Of a stretch of 5,751 bases of DNA, positions 1-5,751 are shown one piece after another. A model generated the notes under the pieces. It saw nothing but the letters and a program-made list of their open reading frames with translations. It did not search any database and was not told the DNA's origin. The stretch comes from Burkholderiales bacterium (lineage in GTDB: Bacteria; Pseudomonadota; Gammaproteobacteria; Burkholderiales; Burkholderiaceae_C). Location of the stretch: positions 1 to 5,751 of the forward strand of contig JAABTC010000130.1 of the NCBI GenBank assembly GCA_011390055.1. The letters run 5' to 3'. The first letter of the stretch is position 1. Every line of letters starts with the position of its first letter. A program made the translations under genes and the position numbers.

Positions 1-614
1 AGGCCGACCCCTCGCTCTCGCTGTTGCTGACCTTCGGCCTGGCGATGGTGGCCGAGCAGGCGTTGCGCATGATCTACGGTGCACCGCCGCTGACCTGGTC
101 GATCCCACCCGAACTGCGCGGCCAGATCTTCATCGGCGACTTCGTCTACCCGCGCTACCGGTTGCTGATCCTGGGGGTTGCCGTGGCCTGCGTGGCCGCA
201 CTGTGGTTCCTGCTGCAGCGCACGCCCTTCGGCCGCGTGGTGCGCGCCGGGGTACAGAACCCCGACATGGTCGGCGCGCTCGGCATCTCGCTGGAACCGT
301 ACATGGCCGTGATCGCCTTCCTTGGCATCGGCCTGGCAGGCCTGGCGGGTGTGATGCTGGCGCCGATCTTCGCGATCCATCCGGCGATGGGCGCCGAGAT
401 CATCACCTCAGCTTTCGTGGTCGTCGTGATCGGCGGGCTCGGCTCGTTCTGGGGCGTGGTGCTGGCCGCCGTGGTCGTCGGCGTGACCAAGGGCGTGGTC
501 ACCGCCGCGGGCTACCCGCAGTACAGCGAGGCCGCGATCTACCTGCTGATGCTGCTGGTGCTGTTGCTGCGCCCGCGCGGCCTGTTCGGCGAACGCATTC
601 AACGTTTCGAGTAA
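1..614 (+). CDS. livH: LivH-type ABC importer permease, 5' end cut off by window
   Basis: Inner-membrane permease of a HAAT-family ABC importer, the family that moves branched-chain amino acids and also amides, urea or small acids. The reading frame is open from the window edge (first full codon at 3, reading ADPSLSLLLTFG) to TAA at 612-614, giving 204 residues. Complete LivH proteins have about 290-300, so roughly the first third is missing. Visible parts are a hydrophobic segment near LLILGVAVACVAALWFLL, the cytoplasmic coupling loop FGRVVRAGVQNPDMVGALGI (the EAA-like loop that contacts the ATPase), a Gly/Ala-rich helix (GIGLAGLAGVMLAPIF), the conserved VVIGGLGSFWG turn, and the C-terminal RPRGLFGE motif. 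It ends seven bases before the fused LivM-LivG-LivF gene, which supplies its partner permease and both ATPases. The family call is secure. The substrate is unknown, because HAAT permeases do not reveal it and the binding protein is not in view. Confidence 0.93.
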   Translation, partial: ADPSLSLLLTFGLAMVAEQALRMIYGAPPLTWSIPPELRGQIFIGDFVYPRYRLLILGVAVACVAALWFLLQRTPFGRVVRAGVQNPDMVGALGISLEPYMAVIAFLGIGLAGLAGVMLAPIFAIHPAMGAEIITSAFVVVVIGGLGSFWGVVLAAVVVGVTKGVVTAAGYPQYSEAAIYLLMLLVLLLRPRGLFGERIQRFE

Positions 615-621
615 CGCCCCG

Positions 622-3135
622 ATGCCGACCCGCCGACACCTCGTCATCGCTGCACTGGCCCTGTTGTTGCTGCCCATCGCGCTGTCCATGCTCGGCCTGG
701 GCGTGACCTCGGCCACCGAGGTGGTGGTCTTCGCGCTGGCCTGCATGGCGCTCAACATCCTCGTCGGCTACACGGGGCTCACCTCGTTCGGCCACGGCGC
801 CTGGTTCGGCCTGGCCGCCTACGCGGCGGGCATGTCGCAGCGTGATCTGTTTCCGGGTTCGTTCTTCCTGCCCCTGGCACTCGGCTTGACCGTGGTGGTG
901 CTGCTGGCTACCGTCTTTGGCTTCCTGATCCTGCGCCGTCGCGGTGTGTACTTCTCGTTGCTCACGCTGGCTTTGGCGGCGATGCTGTACTCGGTCGCTT
1001 TCCGCTGGACCGAGGTCACCGGCGGGGAGAACGGCTTGGGCGGTATCACGCGGCCGGTGATCGGCGGACTGTCGTTCGAGAACGCAAACACCTACTACGC
1101 CCTGGTCGCGAGCCTGGCCTTTGCGGCGGTGCTGGCGCTGTGGCGCTTCCACCGCTCGCCACTGGGCAGTGTGCTGGTGGCAGTGCGCGAGAACGAACAA
1201 CGGGCACGCTTCATCGGCTACCCGACCAACCGGGTCAAGCTCACCGCCTTCGTCTTCTCGGCCGGCCTCACCGGACTGGCCGGCATGCTTCTCGCGTTCA
1301 ACAACCGCATGACCTCGGCCGAGCCGATCTCGGTGGCGTTCTCGGGAGAACTGCTGGCGATGGTGGTCATCGGCGGCATGCGCTCCTTCCTCGGCCCGGC
1401 ACTCGGTGCGCTGTTCTTCGTGATCTTCCGCGACTCGCTGTCGCGCGTGACCGAGAACTGGCTGCTCTTCTTCGGCCTGCTGTTCGTGGCCTTCATCGTC
1501 TTCTCGCCGACCGGCTTGGTCGGCCTGTACGAAAGGGCGACGGCGCGCTGGCGCAAGACGGCCGTGGGCGAGGCGGCGATGGCGCAGCGCCTGGCCGGCA
1601 CGGTCACCCTGCCGGACTTCCTGCGTCCGCCGCGCATCGAGGGCAACGCTATCCTGGAAGCGATCGGCCTGGCCAAGTTCTTCGGCGGCATCCACGCCGT
1701 GAAAGACATGTCGCTGCGCCTGCGCGACCGCACGCTGCACGCGCTCATCGGCCCGAACGGCGCGGGCAAGACGACGGCCTTCAACCTGATCTCGGGCCTG
1801 TACACGCCCGACCGCGGCACGGTCACGCTCGCCGGGCAAGCGATCACGGGGCAGTCGCCCGAGCAGGTCACGCAGGCGGGCATCGGCCGCTCGTTCCAGA
1901 TCACCAACCTGTTCGCCTCGCTCTCGGTGGCCGAGAACGTGCGCCTGGCGGTGCAGGCGCGGCACCCGAAGCGCTTCGCGCTGTGGACCGACGCCGCGTC
2001 GCTGGCGGACGTCAACCGCGACAGCGCCGAGGTGGTGCGGACGATGGGTCTGGGCGGCATGGAATCGGCGCCGGCATCGTCGCTGTCGTACGGCGGCCAG
2101 CGCCTCTTGGACATGGCCCTGGCCTTGGCCACGCGCCCGCGCGTGCTGCTGCTCGACGAGCCGCTGGCCGGCCTGGCCGCGGCCGAGCGCGAACGCGTCG
2201 GCCAGTTGATCAAGGGCATCTCCGCCGACCTGCCGGTGCTGCTGGTCGAGCACGACATCGACCGCGTCTTCGCGCTCGCCGACGCGGTGACGGTGATGAA
2301 CGACGGCGAGGTGCTCGTCGATGGCACGGTCGACGATGCGCGCGACTCGCCGCAGGTGCAGGCGGTGTACATCGGCGCTGGCTCGCACGCGCTGGCCGAG
2401 CGCGAGCGGCCGAGCGCGGCACGCGACAGCGTGCTGTTGAAGCTCGACGGCGTGAACACCTTCTACGGCAAGAGTCACATCCTGCGCGATGTCAGCCTCG
2501 AGGTTCACGACCGCGAGATCGTCGCGCTGCTCGGCCGCAATGGCGCCGGCAAATCGACGTTGTTGAAGTCGGTGATCGGCGTGGCCGCCCCCGCCAGCGG
2601 CAGCATCACGCTCGGCGACGAGCCCTTGGCGCGCCGCCCGGCCGCCGAGATCGCGCGCCGCGGCGTGGCCTACGTGCCGCAGGGCCGTGGCCTGTTCGCA
2701 GGCATGTCGGTGGCCGAGAACATGGAGCTCGGCCGACTGAAGCGGCGCAACGGCGCCGGCATGCACTGGGAAGAGGAAAAGATCTTCGCCTTCTTCCCGC
2801 GCATCAAGGAGCGCTGGCGCTCGCCCGCCGATTACCTCTCGGGGGGCGAGCAGCAGATGGTGGCGGTGGCGCGCGCGCTGTCGGGCGACACCCGCGTGCT
2901 GCTGCTCGACGAACCCTTCGAGGGCCTGGCGCCGGCCATCGTCGAGGAGTTGTTCGAGGCTTTCGACAAGTTGCGCCAGGAAGTCGCGATCCTGATCGTC
3001 GACCACCATCTCGACCTGGCCCTCGCGCTGTCGGACCGCACCGTCGCGCTCGAACGCGGTGAGGTCACGCACACCGGCCCTTCCGCCGCGCTGTCGCGCG
3101 ACCTCGAGTTACGGCGCAAGGTTTTGTGGCTCTGA
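622..3135 (+). CDS. livMGF: LivM-LivG-LivF triple fusion: ABC importer permease with two ATPase domains
   Basis: One uninterrupted 837-residue frame carries three proteins that are usually separate. Residues 1 to about 305 are a LivM permease with about eight hydrophobic segments, the GGENGLGGI motif (134-142), a coupling loop at about 179-200, and a C-terminal FSPTGLVGLYER. A charged linker (about 306-342) leads to a LivG ATPase (about 343-583) with Walker A GPNGAGKTT (377-385, K383), Q-loop Q426, signature LSYGGQ (488-493), Walker B VLLLDEP (508-514), and H-loop H544. A short linker rich in E, R and A (about 586-602) leads to a LivF ATPase (about 603-837) with Walker A GRNGAGKST (638-646, K644), Q-loop Q687, signature LSGGEQQ (739-745), Walker B VLLLDEP (759-765), and H795. 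With LivH this would make a complete transporter core. The start at 622 follows the livH stop by seven bases with no strong Shine-Dalgarno, suggesting translational coupling. Two in-frame linkers without stops argue against a sequencing artefact. LivM-LivG fusions are familiar in proteobacteria; the added LivF is less usual. Confidence 0.93.
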   Translation: MPTRRHLVIAALALLLLPIALSMLGLGVTSATEVVVFALACMALNILVGYTGLTSFGHGAWFGLAAYAAGMSQRDLFPGSFFLPLALGLTVVVLLATVFGFLILRRRGVYFSLLTLALAAMLYSVAFRWTEVTGGENGLGGITRPVIGGLSFENANTYYALVASLAFAAVLALWRFHRSPLGSVLVAVRENEQRARFIGYPTNRVKLTAFVFSAGLTGLAGMLLAFNNRMTSAEPISVAFSGELLAMVVIGGMRSFLGPALGALFFVIFRDSLSRVTENWLLFFGLLFVAFIVFSPTGLVGLYERATARWRKTAVGEAAMAQRLAGTVTLPDFLRPPRIEGNAILEAIGLAKFFGGIHAVKDMSLRLRDRTLHALIGPNGAGKTTAFNLISGLYTPDRGTVTLAGQAITGQSPEQVTQAGIGRSFQITNLFASLSVAENVRLAVQARHPKRFALWTDAASLADVNRDSAEVVRTMGLGGMESAPASSLSYGGQRLLDMALALATRPRVLLLDEPLAGLAAAERERVGQLIKGISADLPVLLVEHDIDRVFALADAVTVMNDGEVLVDGTVDDARDSPQVQAVYIGAGSHALAERERPSAARDSVLLKLDGVNTFYGKSHILRDVSLEVHDREIVALLGRNGAGKSTLLKSVIGVAAPASGSITLGDEPLARRPAAEIARRGVAYVPQGRGLFAGMSVAENMELGRLKRRNGAGMHWEEEKIFAFFPRIKERWRSPADYLSGGEQQMVAVARALSGDTRVLLLDEPFEGLAPAIVEELFEAFDKLRQEVAILIVDHHLDLALALSDRTVALERGEVTHTGPSAALSRDLELRRKVLWL

Positions 3136-3149
3136 ACCCGAGAAATTCG

Positions 3150-4112
3150 ATGACTGTGTACTCTGCATCCCCCGGTACCGCCGCCATCGTCGGCGCCGGC
3201 CTGATCGGTCGCTCCTGGGCCAACGTCTTCGCCCGTGCTGGCTGGCAGGTGCGGGTGTGGGACCCGAGCGACACGCAGCGCGCGGCGGCGCAGGCCCTGG
3301 TTGCGCAGTCGCTGCGCGAACTCGAACCGCACGGCCTGGTGCAGGACGCTGCAGCGGCCGCGGCGCGCGTCGTGGTCGTGGCCACGCTGGAAGACGCGGT
3401 GGGCACCGCCGACTACGTGCAGGAGTGCGGCCCCGAGGTGCTGGACATCAAGCGCAGCACCTTCGCAGCGCTCGATGCGGCCGCGCCGCCACACTGCATC
3501 CTGGCCTCCTCCACCTCGGCCATCGTCGCTTCGTTGTTCACCGAAGCGCTGGCCGGCCGCGCGCGCTGCATCGTCGCGCACCCGGTCAACCCGCCGCACC
3601 TCGCGCCGGTGGTCGAGCTTTGCGGTGCACCCTGGACGAGCGACGCCACCAAGGCACGCGCGCGCGAGGTGATGCTGGACGTGGGGCAAGTCCCGATCGA
3701 CGTCAAGCGCGAGATCGACGGCTTCGTGCTCAACCGCTTGCAGGTGGCCTTGCTGACCGAGGCCTTCCGCCTGGTGCAGGACGGCATCGTCAGCCCGCAG
3801 GACGTCGACAAGACGATCTGCGACGGCCTGGGCCTGCGCTGGGCCTTCATGGGCCCGTTCGAGACCATCGAGCTGAACGCCCCGGGCGGCATCGCCGACT
3901 ATTGCGAGCGCTACGTGCCCTGGTTCCGCCGCTACCTGGCCGACCTGCCGACAGCCCAGGTGTGGGACGACGCGTCCTGGCGCGCCGCGGCTGCGCAATG
4001 GGGCCCGGCCCCCGACGCGCAAGCGGTGGCGGCCAAGAGCCTGTGGCGCAACGAACGGCTGGCTGCACTGGCCGCGCACAAGCGCGCACAACATCCCTGG
4101 CAGGCAACTTGA
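3150..4112 (+). CDS. 3-hydroxyacyl-CoA dehydrogenase-fold enzyme, lambda-crystallin / L-gulonate 3-dehydrogenase-like
   Basis: Predicted soluble NAD(P)-dependent dehydrogenase of 320 residues, oxidising a beta-hydroxy acid (or its CoA ester) to the beta-keto form. The N-terminal Rossmann fold shows VGAGLIGRSW, with the GxGxxG at 15-20 and an acidic residue at the end of the second strand (D38), which favours NAD over NADP. The catalytic residues of the family are present: S123 in ASSTSA, H144 in AHPVNPPH, E156 in VVELC, and N195 in GFVLNRLQ. The C-terminal helical domain has GLGLRWAFMGPFETIELN. These motifs resemble mammalian CRYL1 (L-gulonate 3-dehydrogenase), as I recall that sequence, more than fatty-acid enzymes or bacterial carnitine dehydrogenases. 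I chose ATG 3150, with GAGA at 3140-3143 as a modest ribosome site. A GTG at 3126 would overlap the upstream stop and add eight residues, and is also possible. The BKACE gene starts 17 bases downstream and would use a beta-keto product. The true substrate is not readable from sequence. Confidence 0.88.
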   Translation: MTVYSASPGTAAIVGAGLIGRSWANVFARAGWQVRVWDPSDTQRAAAQALVAQSLRELEPHGLVQDAAAAAARVVVVATLEDAVGTADYVQECGPEVLDIKRSTFAALDAAAPPHCILASSTSAIVASLFTEALAGRARCIVAHPVNPPHLAPVVELCGAPWTSDATKARAREVMLDVGQVPIDVKREIDGFVLNRLQVALLTEAFRLVQDGIVSPQDVDKTICDGLGLRWAFMGPFETIELNAPGGIADYCERYVPWFRRYLADLPTAQVWDDASWRAAAAQWGPAPDAQAVAAKSLWRNERLAALAAHKRAQHPWQAT

Positions 4113-4115
4113 TTC

Positions 4116-4121
4116 AAGGAG
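4116..4121 (+). promoter_or_regulatory. Strong Shine-Dalgarno for the BKACE gene
   Basis: AAGGAG lies eight bases before ATG 4130, a near-ideal match and spacing for the anti-Shine-Dalgarno of 16S rRNA. It fixes the BKACE start at 4130 rather than at the in-frame ATG of M12. It is the best ribosome site in the window; the other operon genes have weak ones and probably depend on coupling, so the cleavage enzyme may be made at a higher level. Confidence 0.85.
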
Positions 4122-4129
4122 CACAAGCA

Positions 4130-5074
4130 ATGGCCAACACGAAGAGCAAGCAGCGCAAGGTGATGATCACCTGCGCCGTCACCGGCGCGATCCACACGCC
4201 GAGCATGTCGCCGCACATTCCGATCACGGCGGACGAGATTGCCGAGGCCGCGCTCGGCGCGCACGAGGCCGGCGCCGCGCTCGTGCACCTGCATGCGCGA
4301 GATCCCGTCGACGGCCGACCCGACCAGCGCCCCGAGGCCTTCGCGCCGTTCTTGAAGCGCGTGAAGGAGGCCAGCAACGTCGTCATCAACATCACCACCG
4401 GCGGCGCGCCGACGATGGGCGTCGAAGAGCGCCTGAAACCCTGCGCCCACTTCAAGCCCGAGGTGGCCTCGCTCAACATGGGCTCGATGAACTTCGGTCT
4501 GTACCCGATGCTGGCCCGCTTCAAGGACTTCAAGTTCGACTGGGAGCGGCCCTACCTCGAGGGCTCGGACGAGCGCATCTTCAAGAACACCTTCGCCGAC
4601 ATCGCCAACATCCTGACCACCTGCGCGGCCAACCGCACGCGCTTCGAGATCGAGTGCTACGACATCGGCCACCTCTACACGCTGCGCCACTTCGCCGACC
4701 GTGGCCTGGTCAAGCCGCCGTTCTTCATCCAGTCGGTGTTCGGCATCCTCGGCGGCATCGGCCCGCACCCCGAAGACGTCGCGCACATGAAGCGCACGGC
4801 AGACCGCCTGTTCGGCGACGAGTACCGATGGAGCGTGCTGGGCGCCGGGCGCAACCAGTTGCCGATCGCCACGCAGTCGCTGGCCCTCGGCGGCAACGTG
4901 CGCGTCGGTCTGGAAGATTCGCTCTGGATCGGCGCCGGACGCCTGGCTGAAAGCAACGCCCAGCAGGTGCGCGCCGTGCGCCAGGTCATCGAAGGCCTGG
5001 GGCTGGAAGTGGCGACTTCCGACGAGGCCCGCGAGATGCTGGACCTGAAGGGCGGCGATCAGGTGAATTTCTAG
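4130..5074 (+). CDS. Beta-keto acid cleavage enzyme (BKACE, DUF849 family)
   Basis: Cytoplasmic Zn-dependent enzyme of 314 residues, the normal family length. BKACE enzymes condense a beta-keto acid with acetyl-CoA in a Claisen-type reaction and release acetoacetate plus the CoA ester of the remaining part; the founding member is 3-keto-5-aminohexanoate cleavage enzyme (Kce) of lysine fermentation. Visible family marks are VTGAIHTPSMSPHIPIT (17-33), the zinc ligands in VHLHARDP (H53 and H55), NITTGG (87-92), ASLNMGSMNFG (113-123), and RVGLEDSLW, where R258, E262 (third zinc ligand) and D263 match the Arg, Glu and Asp reported for Kce. Databases often label such genes 3-keto-5-aminohexanoate cleavage protein, but no other lysine-fermentation gene is here and the family accepts many beta-keto acids, so that substrate should not be assumed. 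The preceding dehydrogenase is a likely source of the beta-keto acid. N116 stands where I believe Kce has Thr106. Confidence 0.92.
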   Translation: MANTKSKQRKVMITCAVTGAIHTPSMSPHIPITADEIAEAALGAHEAGAALVHLHARDPVDGRPDQRPEAFAPFLKRVKEASNVVINITTGGAPTMGVEERLKPCAHFKPEVASLNMGSMNFGLYPMLARFKDFKFDWERPYLEGSDERIFKNTFADIANILTTCAANRTRFEIECYDIGHLYTLRHFADRGLVKPPFFIQSVFGILGGIGPHPEDVAHMKRTADRLFGDEYRWSVLGAGRNQLPIATQSLALGGNVRVGLEDSLWIGAGRLAESNAQQVRAVRQVIEGLGLEVATSDEAREMLDLKGGDQVNF

Positions 5075-5075
5075 T

Positions 5076-5113
5076 CGCAGCGCGCGCAGCCCGCGCTGCG
5101 CGCCGGGCCGGCG
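5076..5113 (+). terminator. G+C-rich inverted repeats after the operon, possible transcription end
   Basis: Two bases after the BKACE stop, GCGCGCAGC (5082-5090) can pair perfectly with GCTGCGCGC (5095-5103) around a four-base loop. An overlapping alternative pairs CGCAGCGCG (5076-5084) with CGCGCTGCG (5092-5100). Next, CGCCG (5101-5105) can pair with CGGCG (5109-5113). No run of T follows, so this is not a textbook intrinsic terminator. In G+C-rich bacteria such hairpins can still end or stabilise transcripts. Its position between two functionally unrelated gene sets supports a boundary role, but chance pairing in G+C-rich DNA is possible. Confidence 0.4.
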
Positions 5114-5138
5114 TGCGCCCAAGCTATCCTCCCGGCCC

Positions 5139-5751
5139 ATGTACGCGTCCTTCTTCGGCCTGAAGCACGAGCCGTTCTCGATCGCGCCGGACCCGCGTTA
5201 CCTTTTCATGAGCGAGCGCCACCGCGAGGCGCTGGCGCACCTGCTGTATGGCGTGAAGGGCGGCGGCGGCGGCTTCGTGATGCTGACCGGCGAGATCGGC
5301 GCCGGCAAGACCACCGTCTGCCGTTGCCTGCTCGAGCAGATTCCGAAGAACTGCAACGTCGCCTACATCTTCAATCCGAAGCTCACGTCGATCGAGCTGC
5401 TGAAGACGGTCTGCGACGAGTTCCACGTGCCGTACCCGACGCGCAGCAGCGGGCGCACCACGGCCAAGGATTACCTCGACCCGCTGAACAAGTTCCTGCT
5501 CGACTCGCATGCCGACGGCAAGCACAACGTGCTGATCATCGACGAGGCGCAGAACCTGTCGGCCAGCGTGCTCGAGCAGCTTCGGCTGCTGACCAACCTC
5601 GAGACCAACGAGCGCAAGCTGCTGCAGATCGTGCTGATCGGCCAGCCCGAGCTGCGCGCACTGCTGGCCCGGCCCGAGCTCGAACAGCTGGCCCAGCGCG
5701 TCGTGGCGCGCTACCACCTCGGGGCGCTGACCGAGCCCGAAACCGCGCAGT
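5139..5751 (+). CDS. ExeA/GspA-type AAA ATPase, 3' end cut off by window
   Basis: N-terminal 204 residues of an AAA ATPase, open to the window edge. It starts with MYASFFGLKHEPFSIAPDPR and continues with YLFMSERHREALAHLLYG, the hallmark opening of the ExeA/GspA/MshM family. Walker A is GEIGAGKTT (51-59, K57), preceded by five glycines (41-45). Walker B is VLIIDEAQNL (131-140, D135 and E136). A sensor-like strand LLQIVLIGQPEL (161-172) and a conserved basic stretch LAQRVVARYHL (184-194) follow. In Aeromonas, ExeA works with ExeB at the inner membrane and peptidoglycan to assemble the type II secretion outer-membrane ring; relatives serve pili or exopolysaccharide export. The membrane helix and peptidoglycan-binding part expected downstream are outside the window, so the exact subfamily is open. 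The opening differs from the MYEAFYGL type I associate with exosortase-linked ATPases. ATG 5139 has no clear Shine-Dalgarno. The 64-base gap and different role suggest a separate transcription unit. Confidence 0.87.
   Translation, partial: MYASFFGLKHEPFSIAPDPRYLFMSERHREALAHLLYGVKGGGGGFVMLTGEIGAGKTTVCRCLLEQIPKNCNVAYIFNPKLTSIELLKTVCDEFHVPYPTRSSGRTTAKDYLDPLNKFLLDSHADGKHNVLIIDEAQNLSASVLEQLRLLTNLETNERKLLQIVLIGQPELRALLARPELEQLAQRVVARYHLGALTEPETAQ

Noticed and set aside
1140..3062. 640-codon + strand frame inside the fused transporter gene
   Set aside because: It is Arg/Ala/Pro/Gly-rich with no domain and overlaps the real frame completely.
499..3072. 857-codon open frame on the minus strand, antisense to the LivM-LivG-LivF gene
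   Set aside because: The translation is rich in R, H, Q, A and E with no recognisable domain, and the opposite strand encodes a protein with all ABC motifs. Stop codons are rare in antisense frames of G+C-rich genes, so this is a shadow.
3126..3149. GTG at 3126 as the dehydrogenase start
   Set aside because: It would overlap the upstream stop and has AAGG four bases before it, so it is possible, but it adds only eight residues with no family similarity. ATG 3150 gives the usual short lead-in to the Rossmann fold.
3150..4112. Annotation as L-carnitine dehydrogenase because of the neighbouring BKACE
   Set aside because: The catalytic and C-terminal motifs resemble CRYL1/L-gulonate 3-dehydrogenase more than the carnitine enzymes I recall, and no betaine-type thioesterase or carnitine uptake gene is in the window.
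3059..4129. In-frame upstream extension of the BKACE gene, which would give a 671-residue protein
   Set aside because: The extra part is a low-complexity Arg/Ala/Gly translation of the dehydrogenase gene in the wrong frame. The strong AAGGAG at 4116-4121 sets the BKACE start at 4130.
5125..5130. TATCCT as a possible -10 element before the ExeA-type gene
   Set aside because: No -35-like hexamer is found 16-18 bases upstream, and the match is short; it ends only eight bases before the start codon. It cannot be supported from sequence alone.
3932..5140. 402-codon minus-strand frame over the BKACE gene
   Set aside because: Its translation has no family motifs, and it lies opposite a clear BKACE with intact metal and catalytic residues.
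5124..5717. Minus-strand frame of 197 codons near the window end
   Set aside because: It is the antisense of the ExeA/GspA-type ATPase, whose + strand frame shows Walker A, Walker B and the family-specific N-terminus.

Overview
The window is strongly G+C-rich, with third codon positions almost always G or C. All five genes lie on the + strand, and gaps are short except for 64 bases before the last gene. The protein sequences and tight gene packing fit a betaproteobacterium, most likely Burkholderiales. That placement is an inference from composition and protein style; no rRNA or other phylogenetic marker is present.

Layout. Positions 1-614 hold the C-terminal two thirds of a LivH-type permease of the branched-chain/hydrophobic amino acid (HAAT) ABC importer family. 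Seven bases later, 622-3135 encodes one 837-residue polypeptide that joins the second permease (LivM) to both ATPases (LivG, then LivF). Fourteen bases after that comes a 3-hydroxyacyl-CoA dehydrogenase-fold enzyme of the lambda-crystallin / L-gulonate 3-dehydrogenase type (3150-4112). It is followed, behind a strong Shine-Dalgarno (4116-4121), by a zinc-dependent beta-keto acid cleavage enzyme (BKACE, formerly DUF849; 4130-5074). A G+C-rich inverted-repeat segment (5076-5113) separates this set from the start of an ExeA/GspA-type AAA ATPase (5139 to the window end), which belongs to a different process, envelope or secretion-system assembly.

How the genes fit together. The first four genes look like one transport-and-catabolism operon. 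The importer would bring in a substrate. The dehydrogenase would oxidise a beta-hydroxy acid to a beta-keto acid with NAD(P)+. The BKACE would exchange the beta-keto acid with acetyl-CoA, giving acetoacetate and a new acyl-CoA. The periplasmic binding protein expected for the importer is not in the window and probably lies upstream. The substrate cannot be named from sequence, and the dehydrogenase resembles CRYL1 more than the carnitine dehydrogenases.

The points most worth a second look are the LivM-LivG-LivF triple fusion, the canonical catalytic residues in its LivF part, and the dehydrogenase-BKACE pair of unknown substrate. I saw no RNA genes, mobile elements, CRISPR arrays or long repeats, and no gene-free stretch over 300 bases.
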